Shown here one piece after another: positions 26,137 through 34,920 of a stretch of 64,000 nt of DNA (the first letter of the stretch is position 1; the number at the start of each line of letters is the position of its first letter). Position numbers and translations under genes: made by a program. Under the pieces are notes generated by a model, which was not told the DNA's origin, did not search any database, and was given only the letters and a program-made list of their open reading frames with translations. Source of the stretch: Brachybacterium sacelli (GTDB lineage Bacteria > Actinomycetota > Actinomycetes > Actinomycetales > Dermabacteraceae); the NCBI RefSeq assembly GCF_017876545.1, contig NZ_JAGIOD010000001.1, positions 1,302,001-1,366,000 on the forward strand, written 5' to 3'.

Positions 26137-27324
26137 TCATCGACCACCTCCGGTCGGGTCGGCCACGCCGCCGCTGGCGCCCGGTCGGGCGGGGACCGGC
26201 GGTACGTCGGCCCCGGACGGGTCGACGTCGGCCGTGAGGCGTTCGAGCCCGAGCCCCGGACCGCCGGTCAGACGCATCCACCCGCGCTCCTGCGTGTACC
26301 CGCCGGCGGGGACGTCGGAGGCGAACCAGAAGGGCGGATCCAGGTCGATCAGGGTGATCGCGGGGTGGGCGACCGCCAGGTGTGCGGTGGCGGTGATGGA
26401 GATGCGCGGCTCCATCATGGCGCCGACCATGCACTCCACCCCGGCCTCGAGGGCGACGTCCGCGATGGCCAGCGCCCCGCGCAGCCCGCCGGTCTTGGCG
26501 AGCTTGATGTTCAGCAGGTCCACCGCGTCGGCCTCGACCAGACGCCGTGCGTCGGCGGCGTCCCACACGGACTCGTCGGCCATGATCGGCACCTCCACCG
26601 CGGCGGAGACCCGGGCCAGGCCCTCGATGTTGGCGGCGGCCACCGGCTGCTCGACCAGATCGACCGGCAGTCCGTCGGCGACGAAGCCGGCGATGATGTC
26701 GATCGCCTGCTCGGGCTCCCAGCCCTGGTTGGCATCCAGCCGAAGCCGGGCGTCGGGGGCGGCCGCCACCACCGCGGCGAGACGCTTGCGGTCCTCGTCG
26801 ATGTCCCGGCCGAGTTTGATCTTCAGGATCTGCTCCCCGCCGGCCACGGCCTCGCGGGTGTGCGCGGCCATCACGTCCGGGTCCTCCAAGGAGATGGTCA
26901 TGTCGTTCATCAGGCCGTCGCCGACCCGCCCGCCGAGCAGCTCCACCAGGGGAGCGTCGAGGGAGCGGGCCCAGGCGTCGTGCAGCGCCACCTCGAGCGC
27001 GGCCTTCGCACTGGTGGCGCCCTCGAGCGCCGCGGCCACGCGGGCGGAGAGCTCGGTGATCGTGCCGCGGGCCCCCTCGACGGCCCGGCGCAGCGGACCG
27101 TCCAGCGCCTCCGCGATGGTCGCAGCCGATTCCCCGGTGACCGCGACGGTCTCGGCGGCACTGCCCTGACCGACGGTGCCGTCCGCCAGCTCCACCTCGG
27201 CGACGACGTACTCCACGGCCTCGGTGCGGCGGGCTGCAGTGACGAAGGGACGCAGCAGCGGTGCCCGGTGGCGGTGCGCGCGCACCGCCACCACCTCCAG
27301 TGGCGAGCTCTGGGTGCTGGTCAT
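26137..27324 (-). CDS. Dipeptide (L-Ala-D/L-Glu-type) epimerase, enolase superfamily
   Basis: 395 residues of the mandelate racemase/muconate lactonizing group. Catalytic features: ILKIKLG (Lys-x-Lys), LDANQGW and VEQPV and ADESVW (three metal ligands Asp/Glu/Asp), and LAKTGG (second Lys). This motif set belongs to dipeptide epimerases, which convert L-Ala-D-Glu from murein turnover to L-Ala-L-Glu. Eleven bases separate it from the DUF819 gene upstream; the NlpC/P60 peptidase follows. The C-terminal 35 residues are Pro/Gly-rich. Confidence 0.87.
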   Translation of the reverse strand: MTSTQSSPLEVVAVRAHRHRAPLLRPFVTAARRTEAVEYVVAEVELADGTVGQGSAAETVAVTGESAATIAEALDGPLRRAVEGARGTITELSARVAAALEGATSAKAALEVALHDAWARSLDAPLVELLGGRVGDGLMNDMTISLEDPDVMAAHTREAVAGGEQILKIKLGRDIDEDRKRLAAVVAAAPDARLRLDANQGWEPEQAIDIIAGFVADGLPVDLVEQPVAAANIEGLARVSAAVEVPIMADESVWDAADARRLVEADAVDLLNIKLAKTGGLRGALAIADVALEAGVECMVGAMMEPRISITATAHLAVAHPAITLIDLDPPFWFASDVPAGGYTQERGWMRLTGGPGLGLERLTADVDPSGADVPPVPARPGASGGVADPTGGGR

Positions 27325-27335
27325 CGCGTCGCCGC

Positions 27336-28487
27336 TCACAGCGCCGACATCAGGGACGCGGCGGCGAGCCCGACGAAGGTGCCCAGGAACGAGCCGATCA
27401 GCGCCATCAGCACACCGACCGGGACCAGCTGGCGATTGAAGGCGGCGGCGACCACCGGGGCCGAGGCGATGCCACCGATGTTCGCGGTCGAGGCCACGGC
27501 CAGGGAGAACAGCTCGACCTTCGCGATCTTGGCGTACACCAGCATGATCGCGGCGTGGACGATCAGCACCAGGACGCCGAACAGCAGGTAGATCGGGGCC
27601 TGGGTGATCGCGGTGAAATCGGACCCGGAGGCGATCTGACCGATCACCACGAACAGCATCAATCCGGCGACCTCGCTGGATCCCGCGGTCTCGCCCAGCG
27701 GCGTCACGGCGATGAGCAGGCCCAGCACGGAGACGATGAGGATGGACCAGGTGGTGCCGTTGATGACCACGCCCCACTCGGGCAGCAGCCCGCCGACCCA
27801 GATCGAGACGGTGGAGACCAGGATCGAGCCGAACGCGACGATCGCGAGAGAGGTCGCGGTGATCGGCTTCTTGTCGCTGTCGAAGGCGCCCTCGTGGGCG
27901 TCGAGGTAGGAGGTGTCGGCCTTGGTCCACTTGTTGAACTTCGGGGAAACGGCGACCGAGGCGAACATGAGCATCAGCCACACGGAATACATGAGCGTGT
28001 CGGTGATCAGGGCGTAGCCGAAGATGGGCTCGGGGGCCTGCAGGATGTCCTGCACCGCGACCATGTTGGCGCTGCCACCGGTCCAGGAGGCGAGCAGCGC
28101 GCCGAGCACCTTCCACGCCTCGCTGTGCACGAAGCTCTGGAAGACGACGTACACCCCGACCATGCCCAGGAACAGCGATGCGGCGGCGACGAAGTAGGTC
28201 AGCAGCAGCTTGGGGCCGAGCCGGATGATCTTCCGCAGATCGCAGCCGAACAGGAACAGGAAGATCATCGCCGGCAGCAGGACGTCCTTGACCTGGGCGA
28301 TGGGCTCGCGGGTCGCTTCGTCGTCGCTGAACACGCCGAGCGAGTTGAGGGTGGCGCACAGCAGGTACATCAGCACCATGCCGGGCACGTACTTGAACAG
28401 TTTCCAGCCGGTCGTGCGTTCGAGCACGATCAGCACGCACGACAGTCCCAGCAGGACGCCGAGCATGAGCAGGCCGTCGGTGATCAC
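27336..28487 (-). CDS. DUF819-family membrane protein, probable transporter
   Basis: 383 residues with about ten hydrophobic helices. GALLASWTGGSANMVAVQDIL and STANIGGIASAPVVAAAF are the paired Gly-rich segments characteristic of DUF819 (YjcL) proteins, probable secondary transporters. The N-terminal frame extends to 28547, but GTG 28487 follows GAGGAG with good spacing. Coupling with a dipeptide epimerase and an NlpC/P60 gene suggests peptide or amino-acid uptake or efflux; this is inference. A strong minus-strand terminator precedes it. Confidence 0.8.
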   Translation of the reverse strand: MITDGLLMLGVLLGLSCVLIVLERTTGWKLFKYVPGMVLMYLLCATLNSLGVFSDDEATREPIAQVKDVLLPAMIFLFLFGCDLRKIIRLGPKLLLTYFVAAASLFLGMVGVYVVFQSFVHSEAWKVLGALLASWTGGSANMVAVQDILQAPEPIFGYALITDTLMYSVWLMLMFASVAVSPKFNKWTKADTSYLDAHEGAFDSDKKPITATSLAIVAFGSILVSTVSIWVGGLLPEWGVVINGTTWSILIVSVLGLLIAVTPLGETAGSSEVAGLMLFVVIGQIASGSDFTAITQAPIYLLFGVLVLIVHAAIMLVYAKIAKVELFSLAVASTANIGGIASAPVVAAAFNRQLVPVGVLMALIGSFLGTFVGLAAASLMSAL

Positions 28488-28530
28488 GGGAGAGCTCCTC
28501 GGGAAGGGGTGGAGGGCGCCGCCAGGGCTC

Positions 28531-28590
28531 AAAAAAATCGGAAGCACGCTCGAGCGACGCCTCGGGCGAGGCGCGATCGGGTGCTTCCGA
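28531..28590 (-). terminator. Intrinsic terminator with T-tract between DUF3870 and DUF819 genes
   Basis: On the minus strand, TCGGAAGCAC (28581-28590) and GTGCTTCCGA (28538-28547) pair perfectly, with an inner CGCCTC/GAGGCG stem, and are followed by seven T residues (28531-28537). This is the only textbook rho-independent terminator in the window. It ends transcripts from the DUF3870 gene or acts as an attenuator before the DUF819 gene. Confidence 0.88.
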
Positions 28591-28639
28591 CGGGATCCGG
28601 TTCGGTGAGGTTCCGGGCAGACGGCGAGCGCGTATGGAG

Positions 28640-28960
28640 TTATGCGGCGGGACCGGCCGACAAGTCGCGGTACTTCGCGGCGGCGTTGCGCACGGCTGTG
28701 GCGAGCGCCCTCTGCGAGGACCCGTGGTACCTGTCGGTGATCGACCCCACCAGGGAATCGTCCTCGAGGAGCGAGCGACCCACCAGCAGCTCACGGACGA
28801 ACTCGACGGTGAGGGTCAGCGTGGCGGTGCAGTCCGCTTTCTCGATGACGTGGGACTCAGTATCGACGATGAGGCCGATGAAGAACAATCCCCACTGCTC
28901 CGTGATCGGATTGTTGCTCGGCGCCTTGGACTCGCCGGTGAGGTAGATGGTGCTCGCCAT
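28640..28960 (-). CDS. DUF3870-domain protein
   Basis: 106 residues. YLTGESKAPSNNPITEQWG, FFIGLIVDTESHVIEKADCTAT and YHGSSQRALATAVRNAAAKY are the conserved blocks of DUF3870 as I recall the family. Function unknown; homologues often neighbour transporters and amino-acid or peptide genes. ATG 28960 has TAGTCT seven bases upstream, so it is probably leaderless. It lies upstream of the DUF819 gene but is separated by a terminator. Confidence 0.72.
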   Translation of the reverse strand: MASTIYLTGESKAPSNNPITEQWGLFFIGLIVDTESHVIEKADCTATLTLTVEFVRELLVGRSLLEDDSLVGSITDRYHGSSQRALATAVRNAAAKYRDLSAGPAA

Positions 28961-28967
28961 GAGGTGA

Positions 28968-28973
28968 AGACTA
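28968..28973 (-). promoter_or_regulatory. -10 hexamer TAGTCT of a leaderless transcript
   Basis: Seven bases before ATG 28960 on the minus strand, overlapping the stop codon of the upstream GNAT gene. No ribosome site is present. Confidence 0.5.
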
Positions 28974-29510
28974 CGGCGTGGACGTGGGGCGCAGCGGGCG
29001 CTCCAGGAGCACGGTGGTGAAGTCCGGGAACTCCTTGCGCCGCACCGAGGCGAAGCCGAGCCGGCAGTAGTACGCCACCAGGTGGGGAGCGCAGTCCAGG
29101 CGCAGCAGGGAACGTCCGCGTCGGAGACCCTCCGCGGCGGCCAGCTCGAGCACCTGCTCCCCGAGCCCGCGCCCGGCGGCGGGGAGGTCGACCATCAGCC
29201 CGTGCACGTACAGCGCCGAGGCGACGTCGTCGTCCCAGAAGTCGGGGTCCGAATCGAGCAGCCGGCCGGCGGCGAGCAGCTCGTCGCTGCTCGAGCTGTC
29301 TCCGCCGTCGGCCCGTGATCCGTCCCCGACCAGGCGGAACCATTCTCCTCGGTCGACCTGCGTGAGGATCTCCATCCGGGTCTGGGAGCCGGGCGCCCAC
29401 TGCTCGATGCCGCGTTCGAGCATCCACACCTCTCGCGCGGAGCGGATCCGTGCGAGGGACGGCACGTCGACGGGCGTGCAGCGCGCCAGCCTCCCTGCGT
29501 CGACGCTCAC
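28971..29510 (-). CDS. GNAT-family N-acetyltransferase
   Basis: 179 residues. The acetyl-CoA loop is VDLPAAGRGLGEQVLELAAAEGL, followed by RLDCAPHLVAYYCRLGF, the typical C-terminal beta-strand and helix of GNAT enzymes. The central 70 residues include an Asp/Ser-rich loop (GDGSRADGGDSSSSDE). Acceptor unknown. Its ATG overlaps the stop of the aldehyde dehydrogenase by four bases, so it is translated in tandem with it. Confidence 0.88.
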   Translation of the reverse strand: MSVDAGRLARCTPVDVPSLARIRSAREVWMLERGIEQWAPGSQTRMEILTQVDRGEWFRLVGDGSRADGGDSSSSDELLAAGRLLDSDPDFWDDDVASALYVHGLMVDLPAAGRGLGEQVLELAAAEGLRRGRSLLRLDCAPHLVAYYCRLGFASVRRKEFPDFTTVLLERPLRPTSTP

Positions 29511-30985
29511 AGCGGCAGGCGTACGTAGGTGGTCTCGAGGAACTCGGCGAGGCCTTCGTGGGAGCCCTCGCGGCCCAGCCCCGATTCCTTGACGCCGCCG
29601 AAGGGGGCCGACGGGTCAGAGGCCACGCCCACGTTCACGGCCACCATGCCGGACTCGATCCGGCCGGCGACGTCCGCCGTCTCGCCGAGGTCCTCACCCA
29701 TCGCGTACGCCATCAGCCCGAACTCGGTGTCGTTGGCGGCGGCGACCATGTCCTCGACCTCGTCGAGCACGATGACCGGCGCGACCGGCCCGAAGATCTC
29801 CTCCCGGTTCACGCGGGCCTCGCGCGGCACATCGGCCAGCACGGTGGGAGCGTAGAAGAAGCCCTCGCGCTCCAGGCGCTTCCCGCCGGTCAGCACCCGC
29901 GCGCCGCGCTCGACGGCATCGGCCACGAGGTCCTCGACCTTCGCGATCCCGTCCTCGTCGATCAGCGGCCCGAGGGTCGTGCCCGCCTCGGCGCCGGGGC
30001 CCACCACCAGCTTCTCGGTCTCCTCGGTCAGCCGCCGGGTGAACTCCTCGGCGCGGGAGGAGTGGACGTAGAAGCGGTTCGCGGCGGTGCAGGCCTCGCC
30101 GTTGTTGCGGAACTTCCCGAGCATCGCCGCGGTGACGGCGACCTCGACGTCCGCCGAGGGCAGCACGAGGAAGGGGGCGTTGCCGCCCAGCTCCATGGAG
30201 GTCTTCAGCACGTGCTCGGAGGCCTGGGACAGCAGGACCTTGCCCACCGGGGTGGAACCGGTGAACGAGACCTTCCGCAGCCGCGGATCCGCCATCAGCG
30301 TGGAGCTCAAACCCTTCGAGTCGGAGGTGACCACGCAGTTCACCACCCCGGCGGGCACACCCGCCTCGGCCAGGATCTCCATGAGGATCAGAGAGGTCAG
30401 CGGGGTCTTCTGCGCGGGCTTGAGCACCACGGTGCAACCGGCCGCCAGCGCCGGGCCGATCTTGCGGGTGCCCATCGACAGCGGGAAGTTCCACGGCGTG
30501 ATCAGCAGGGTGGGGCCGACGGGCCGGGCCACCGTCACGATCGCCTCCTGCGCGGAGGGGGCGTGTCGGAAGCGGCCGGGCAGACGCACCGCCTCCTCGC
30601 TGAACCAGCGCAGGAACTCGGCGCCGTAGGTGACCTCGCCGTAGGCCTCCTTCAACGGCTTGCCCATCTCGAGCGTCATGGCCAGCGCCAGGTCGTCGGC
30701 CCGCTCATGGGTGAGCTCGTAGGCGCGGCGCAGGATCTCCGAGCGCTCGCGGGGAAGGGTCGCCGCCCAGTCCGCTTGCGCGGCCGCCGCGGCATCGAGC
30801 GCCCGGGGGCCGACGGTGGCGGCCTCGGCGTCGACCACCGTGGTCAGCGATCTGGCGGTGGCCGGATCCAGTACCTCGAGGGAGGGATTTCCCCCCAGGA
30901 AGGAGCCGCCGACGAACGAGCTGCGGGGCACACGCTCGAGCAGGTCCGCGATGCGGTCGGGGGTGATGGTGGGCAGATCAGGCAC
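29507..30985 (-). CDS. Aldehyde dehydrogenase, succinate-semialdehyde type
   Basis: 492 residues. NAD(P)-dependent oxidation of an aldehyde to an acid. Motifs: ITPWNFPLSMGTRKIGPALAAG, FTGSTPVGK (nucleotide), MELGGNAPF (general-base Glu), NNGEACTAANRFYVH (nucleophile Cys) and EIFGPVAPV. The pattern fits the GabD/succinate-semialdehyde group. The frame opens at 31084, but GTG 30985 has a perfect AGGAGG five bases upstream and starts the conserved region. The GNAT gene overlaps its stop. Confidence 0.9.
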   Translation of the reverse strand: MPDLPTITPDRIADLLERVPRSSFVGGSFLGGNPSLEVLDPATARSLTTVVDAEAATVGPRALDAAAAAQADWAATLPRERSEILRRAYELTHERADDLALAMTLEMGKPLKEAYGEVTYGAEFLRWFSEEAVRLPGRFRHAPSAQEAIVTVARPVGPTLLITPWNFPLSMGTRKIGPALAAGCTVVLKPAQKTPLTSLILMEILAEAGVPAGVVNCVVTSDSKGLSSTLMADPRLRKVSFTGSTPVGKVLLSQASEHVLKTSMELGGNAPFLVLPSADVEVAVTAAMLGKFRNNGEACTAANRFYVHSSRAEEFTRRLTEETEKLVVGPGAEAGTTLGPLIDEDGIAKVEDLVADAVERGARVLTGGKRLEREGFFYAPTVLADVPREARVNREEIFGPVAPVIVLDEVEDMVAAANDTEFGLMAYAMGEDLGETADVAGRIESGMVAVNVGVASDPSAPFGGVKESGLGREGSHEGLAEFLETTYVRLPL

Positions 30986-31102
30986 GAGATCCTCCTGCGT
31001 CGACGGGTCCTCCCAGTCTGCACCCGGCGGCGTGATCGGTGGAGGGGTGTCGTGACCGGTCGGTCCGCCCGGGGCGGTGCACATGACGGCGGATCGGCGG
31101 CC

Positions 31103-33052
31103 TCAGCGACGAGCGGCGGCGAGGGCGTCGACCGCCCGGATCAGCCCGAGGTGGCTGAACGCCTGCGGGAAGTTGCCGGCCATCCGCCCCGCGCCGCTGT
31201 CGAACTCCTCGGCCAGCAGCCCGAGATCGTTCGCGCAGCCCAGCAGCTGCTCCATGAGTGCCGAGGCCTCCTCGAGCCGCCCGGAGGCGGCGTACTGCTC
31301 GACCAGCCAGAAGCAGCACACCAGGAACGGGTGCTCGTCGCCCGGCAGACCGTCCTGACCCTGCGTGCGGTACCGCAGGATCAGACCGTCCCGAGTGCGG
31401 AGGTCCTGTTCGATCCGGGCGACGGTCGCGAGCATGTGCGGGTCGTCGGCCGGAAGGAAGCCGGTGTGCGGGATCTGCAGCAGGGAGGCGTCGACCTCGG
31501 TGCTGCCGTAGGTCTGGGTGAAGGCGCCATCGTCGCCGACGCCGCGGGTCATGACCTCCTCGCGCACCTGGTCCCGCAGTCGCTTCCAGAGGGACAGGTC
31601 CTCGGAGGACGCGGGCTGGCCGTGGGACTGGACCGCGTCGATCGCCCGGTCGAAGGTCGCCCACACCATGACCCGGCCGTGGGTGAAGAAGGCGGGCTCG
31701 CCGCGCATCTCCCAGATGCCCTGGTCGGGCTCGTCGAGCTGGTCCACCGTGAAGCGCACCAGAGCCTTCTGCAGCGGCCAGGACCACTCGGACTCCTCGA
31801 GCCCGGCATCGCGCATGGCCGACAGTGCGATCATCACCTCGCCGACCACGTCGGCCTGGTACTGCACGGCGGCGCCGTTGCCGATCCGCACCGGCACCGA
31901 GCCCTCGTAGCCGGGCAGGTGCTCGAGCACGCGCTCGGGCAGGTTCCTGTCGCCGGTGATGGAGTACATGATCTGCAGCCGTTCGGGGTCGCCGGCGATC
32001 GCGCGCAGCAGCCAGTCGCGCCACGTCGAGGCGGCGTCCACGTGGCCGTGGGCCAGCAGTGCCTCCAGGGACAGAGCGGCGTCGCGCAGCCAGCAGAAGC
32101 GGTAGTCCCAGTTGCGCACCCCGCCGAAATCCTCGGGCAGGCTCGTGGTCGCGGCGGCGATGATCCCACCGGTGCGGCGATGGGTGAGAGCGCGCAGCAC
32201 CAGCAGCGAGCGGGCCACGTGCTCGGAGTGCTCGTCCTCGACGCGCACCTTCCCCAGCCAGGTCGACCACCCCTGCGAGGTCCGCTCGAGAGCGGACGCG
32301 ACGTCCGGCTCCGCAGGGACCTCCTGCCAGGAGGGGAACCAGGTCAGCACCCAGGCGGCGGTCTCGCCGGCGGTCAGCTCGTGGCGCCCTTCATGAGAGC
32401 GCCCCTTCGCCGCGAGCGGCGGTCCGTGCAGGGCGATGCCGTCCCCACCGGCCACGGCGATCAGCACCCTGTCGACGGCGGTGTCCTGCCCGCGGCGCAC
32501 CCACGGCACGGCCTGCCCGTACTCGAAGCGGATCTTCAGCTGCTGGACCACCTCGACCTCCCCCTCGGTGCAGGTCACCGAGCGGACGAGGTCCGAGTGA
32601 TCATCGACGTCCCCGGACAGGGAGGTCGCACTGCCCGGCGAGGACCCGGCGGTGGAGCCGGTCGGCTCGCCCCCGGCCGAGGCACTGTCGTCGGCGCGGG
32701 GCCCGGTCGTCTCGCCGAGGGAGGCGTCGGAGCCGGTGCCCTCGTCGGACGCGGGCCGCGTGCGATCGGCGTCGATCGGCAGGAACTCGGTGACCGTGGC
32801 GGTCCCGGTGGGGGAGCGCCACACCGTCTCGAGCACCATCGTGGCGGGCAGGTAGCGGCGCGAGACCACCTCCCCGTCGGCGATCCGCAGCGACCAATGC
32901 CCGTGCTCCTCGTCCCCGAGCAGCGAGCAGAACAGGGCATCGGAGTCGAACCGCGGCATGCACAGCCAGTCGATGTCCCCCTCCCGGGTCACGAGCGCGG
33001 TGGTGCGCTGGTCCGACAGCAGGGCATGGTCTTCGATGAGCGGACTGGTCAT
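31103..33052 (-). CDS. Glycoside hydrolase family 15 (glucoamylase/trehalase-like)
   Basis: 649 residues, cytoplasmic. The N-terminal SPLIEDHALLSDQRTTALV and DIDWLCMPRFDS, then WDYRFCWLRDAALSLEALL, PDQGIWEMRG (catalytic Glu) and LLAEEFDSGAGRMAGNFPQAFSHLG (second Glu) define the bacterial GH15 group, which includes trehalases and glucan 1,4-alpha-glucosidases. An acidic Ser/Gly/Thr-rich insert of about 60 residues (near 100-160) interrupts the N-terminal domain and is unusual. ATG 33052 begins the conserved start. Substrate not determined. Confidence 0.9.
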   Translation of the reverse strand: MTSPLIEDHALLSDQRTTALVTREGDIDWLCMPRFDSDALFCSLLGDEEHGHWSLRIADGEVVSRRYLPATMVLETVWRSPTGTATVTEFLPIDADRTRPASDEGTGSDASLGETTGPRADDSASAGGEPTGSTAGSSPGSATSLSGDVDDHSDLVRSVTCTEGEVEVVQQLKIRFEYGQAVPWVRRGQDTAVDRVLIAVAGGDGIALHGPPLAAKGRSHEGRHELTAGETAAWVLTWFPSWQEVPAEPDVASALERTSQGWSTWLGKVRVEDEHSEHVARSLLVLRALTHRRTGGIIAAATTSLPEDFGGVRNWDYRFCWLRDAALSLEALLAHGHVDAASTWRDWLLRAIAGDPERLQIMYSITGDRNLPERVLEHLPGYEGSVPVRIGNGAAVQYQADVVGEVMIALSAMRDAGLEESEWSWPLQKALVRFTVDQLDEPDQGIWEMRGEPAFFTHGRVMVWATFDRAIDAVQSHGQPASSEDLSLWKRLRDQVREEVMTRGVGDDGAFTQTYGSTEVDASLLQIPHTGFLPADDPHMLATVARIEQDLRTRDGLILRYRTQGQDGLPGDEHPFLVCCFWLVEQYAASGRLEEASALMEQLLGCANDLGLLAEEFDSGAGRMAGNFPQAFSHLGLIRAVDALAAARR

Positions 33053-33229
33053 GGCCCCAGTCCACCACGCAGGGCCTCGCAGCGGTGGGGAACCAGTCAA
33101 CTCGGCCGGGACGGTGCGCCATGCCGGACCACGGTGGCGGCATCGGGACCCATCCCTCTTCGGCCGAATCGCTCCACGAGACCCTCGGCCGGCTCGCCAC
33201 CCCGTCTGAACGGCCGGGGTCGAGGCCGC

Positions 33230-34462
33230 TCACACGAGATCCGGGAGACTCCCGTCGCCGAGGTCCGGCTGGGGCAGGACGGATCCGGGGTCGTGCAGCC
33301 GGACCGCGTGGCCCTCGAGGCGCAGCCGCCGCAGTCCCTCGAGCGTCATCCGGCGGCCGACGTCCGTGAACGAGTGCACCGCGGAGACGTCCAGTTCCAC
33401 GACGGCGTCCTGGACGACCTCGGCCATCAGGTCCAGCAGTTCGGCCGCGGCCGTGAACTGCACCGTCCCCTGGGTCGCGAGGACCGTGCTGTGCTCGCCC
33501 TCGCGCGCGGTGACGGCATCGAGCCTGCCCTGACCGGGGGCGAAGAGATGCATGCCCATGTCCCGGGAGAGCCGGGCGAAGATCTCGCTGCCGCGGCGGC
33601 TGTTGCCGTGTTCGTCGAGCCGCGGGGAGAGGGTCCCGATCCCGACCTGGTCCGGGAGCACCCCGACCATTCCCCCGGCGACGCCGCTCTTGGCCGGGAT
33701 GCCGACGCGGGTGAGCCAGTCGCCGGCGGCGTCGTACATGCCGGCGGCCGCCATCACCGCCATCACCTGCCGGGCGACCTCCGGGGTCATCACGCGCTCG
33801 CCGGTGACGGGCTGGACCCCTCCGGTCGCGAGCGTCGCGGACATCATCGACAGGTCGCGCACGCCGACCAGGATCGAGCACTGGCGCGTGTATCCCTCGA
33901 CCACGTCATGGGGATCGTCCTCGAGCACGCCGTAGGTGCGCAGCATGTGCGCGATCGCGAGATTCCGGTCGGCCTCGGCGAGCTCCGAGGCGCACACCTC
34001 CTCGTCGACGCGCAGAGTCCGGCCCGCGAGCCGCGAGAAGAGGTCGAGCACGTGCTCCACGCGGGACGCCTGCGCGGCGCCGCGACCGACGAGGAGCGAG
34101 TGGGTGGTGATCGCCCCGGCGTTGATCATGGGGTTCTTGGGCCGGTGCGTCCCACCCTCGAGGGAGAGCTCGTTGAAGGCCTCCCCGCTCGGCTCGACGC
34201 CGACCGAGCTCAGCACCTTCTCGAGGCCGCGGTCCATGAGTGCCGCCGCGTAGGCGAACGGCTTCGAGATCGACTGGATCGAGAACTCCGTCCCGACGTC
34301 CCCCGCCGTGTACGTGGCTCCCGACGTGGTCGTGATCGCGGCGGCGAGCCGGTCGGGGTCGGCCGCCGCGAGCTCGGGGATGTACTGCGCAGTCGCGCCA
34401 CCGGTATCGCTGCGGAGGTCCTCGAGGACTTCGTCCAGGTAATCCGGGATCGGGCTCTTCAC
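33230..34462 (-). CDS. glsA: Glutaminase with C-terminal STAS-like domain
   Basis: 410 residues. Hydrolyses glutamine to glutamate and ammonia. The serine-dependent beta-lactamase-like fold is shown by S64-I-S-K67 (SxxK), NPMINAGAI, EVCASELAEADRNLAIA and AKSGVAGGMVGVLP. Residues from about 320 (STVLATQGTVQFTAAAELLDL) form a STAS-like domain, as in longer actinobacterial glutaminases. GTG 34462 is chosen over GTG 34480 because GAGAGG lies seven bases upstream. Confidence 0.92.
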   Translation of the reverse strand: MKSPIPDYLDEVLEDLRSDTGGATAQYIPELAAADPDRLAAAITTTSGATYTAGDVGTEFSIQSISKPFAYAAALMDRGLEKVLSSVGVEPSGEAFNELSLEGGTHRPKNPMINAGAITTHSLLVGRGAAQASRVEHVLDLFSRLAGRTLRVDEEVCASELAEADRNLAIAHMLRTYGVLEDDPHDVVEGYTRQCSILVGVRDLSMMSATLATGGVQPVTGERVMTPEVARQVMAVMAAAGMYDAAGDWLTRVGIPAKSGVAGGMVGVLPDQVGIGTLSPRLDEHGNSRRGSEIFARLSRDMGMHLFAPGQGRLDAVTAREGEHSTVLATQGTVQFTAAAELLDLMAEVVQDAVVELDVSAVHSFTDVGRRMTLEGLRRLRLEGHAVRLHDPGSVLPQPDLGDGSLPDLV

Positions 34463-34502
34463 GGGGGATCCTCTCGTCACGACGTCGGGGGAGCGGACCG
34501 CC

Positions 34503-34868
34503 TCAGCCCAGCGCTTCGAGGTGCCGGGGCGTCACCGGGTCAAGGGAGGCGTCGAACTCATGATGCGTGGAAAGCCACTTGGTGACGTAGGGGCACACCG
34601 CGACGATCCGGCGACCCGCGGCGATGCTGCCCGCGAGGGCTTCCCGGGTCAGGGCGCCGGCCAGGCCGCGCCCGCCGAACTCGTCGAACACGACCGTGTG
34701 GTGGAAGATTCGCTGCGCGTCGCCGGTGATGCCCTCGACGTCGCGATACACCGAGAAGCCGGCGTGGTCCCCGTCGACGAAGACGTCGAAGCGACTCTCA
34801 GACGGATTATCGCGGACCTGGACGCCCTCCTGCTCCGGAACGGGGGCCGTCGGGCTCTGATCGGTCAT
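34503..34868 (-). CDS. Small GNAT-like acetyltransferase (YjdJ type)
   Basis: 121 residues. The short YjdJ/At1g77540 form: FDVFVDGDHAGFSVYRDVEG, FHHTVVFDEFGGRGLAGALTREAL (acetyl-CoA loop) and VAVCPYVTKWLSTHHEF (Cys and His conserved in this group). Function in bacteria is unknown. ATG 34868 follows GAGAGGATCC. It lies 40 bases upstream of the glutaminase gene. Confidence 0.85.
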   Translation of the reverse strand: MTDQSPTAPVPEQEGVQVRDNPSESRFDVFVDGDHAGFSVYRDVEGITGDAQRIFHHTVVFDEFGGRGLAGALTREALAGSIAAGRRIVAVCPYVTKWLSTHHEFDASLDPVTPRHLEALG

Positions 34869-34920
34869 CGCTGGGATCCTCTCGGTCGTCCTCGAGCAGG
34901 GAAACTGTCGGTGCCTCGGG

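Noticed and set aside
29450..34585. Very long open frame (about 1700 codons) on the plus strand
   Set aside because: It lies opposite five well-supported minus-strand genes; its translation is low-complexity (Gly, Arg, His, Gln, Ala rich) and has no domain. Such antisense frames are expected at this GC content.
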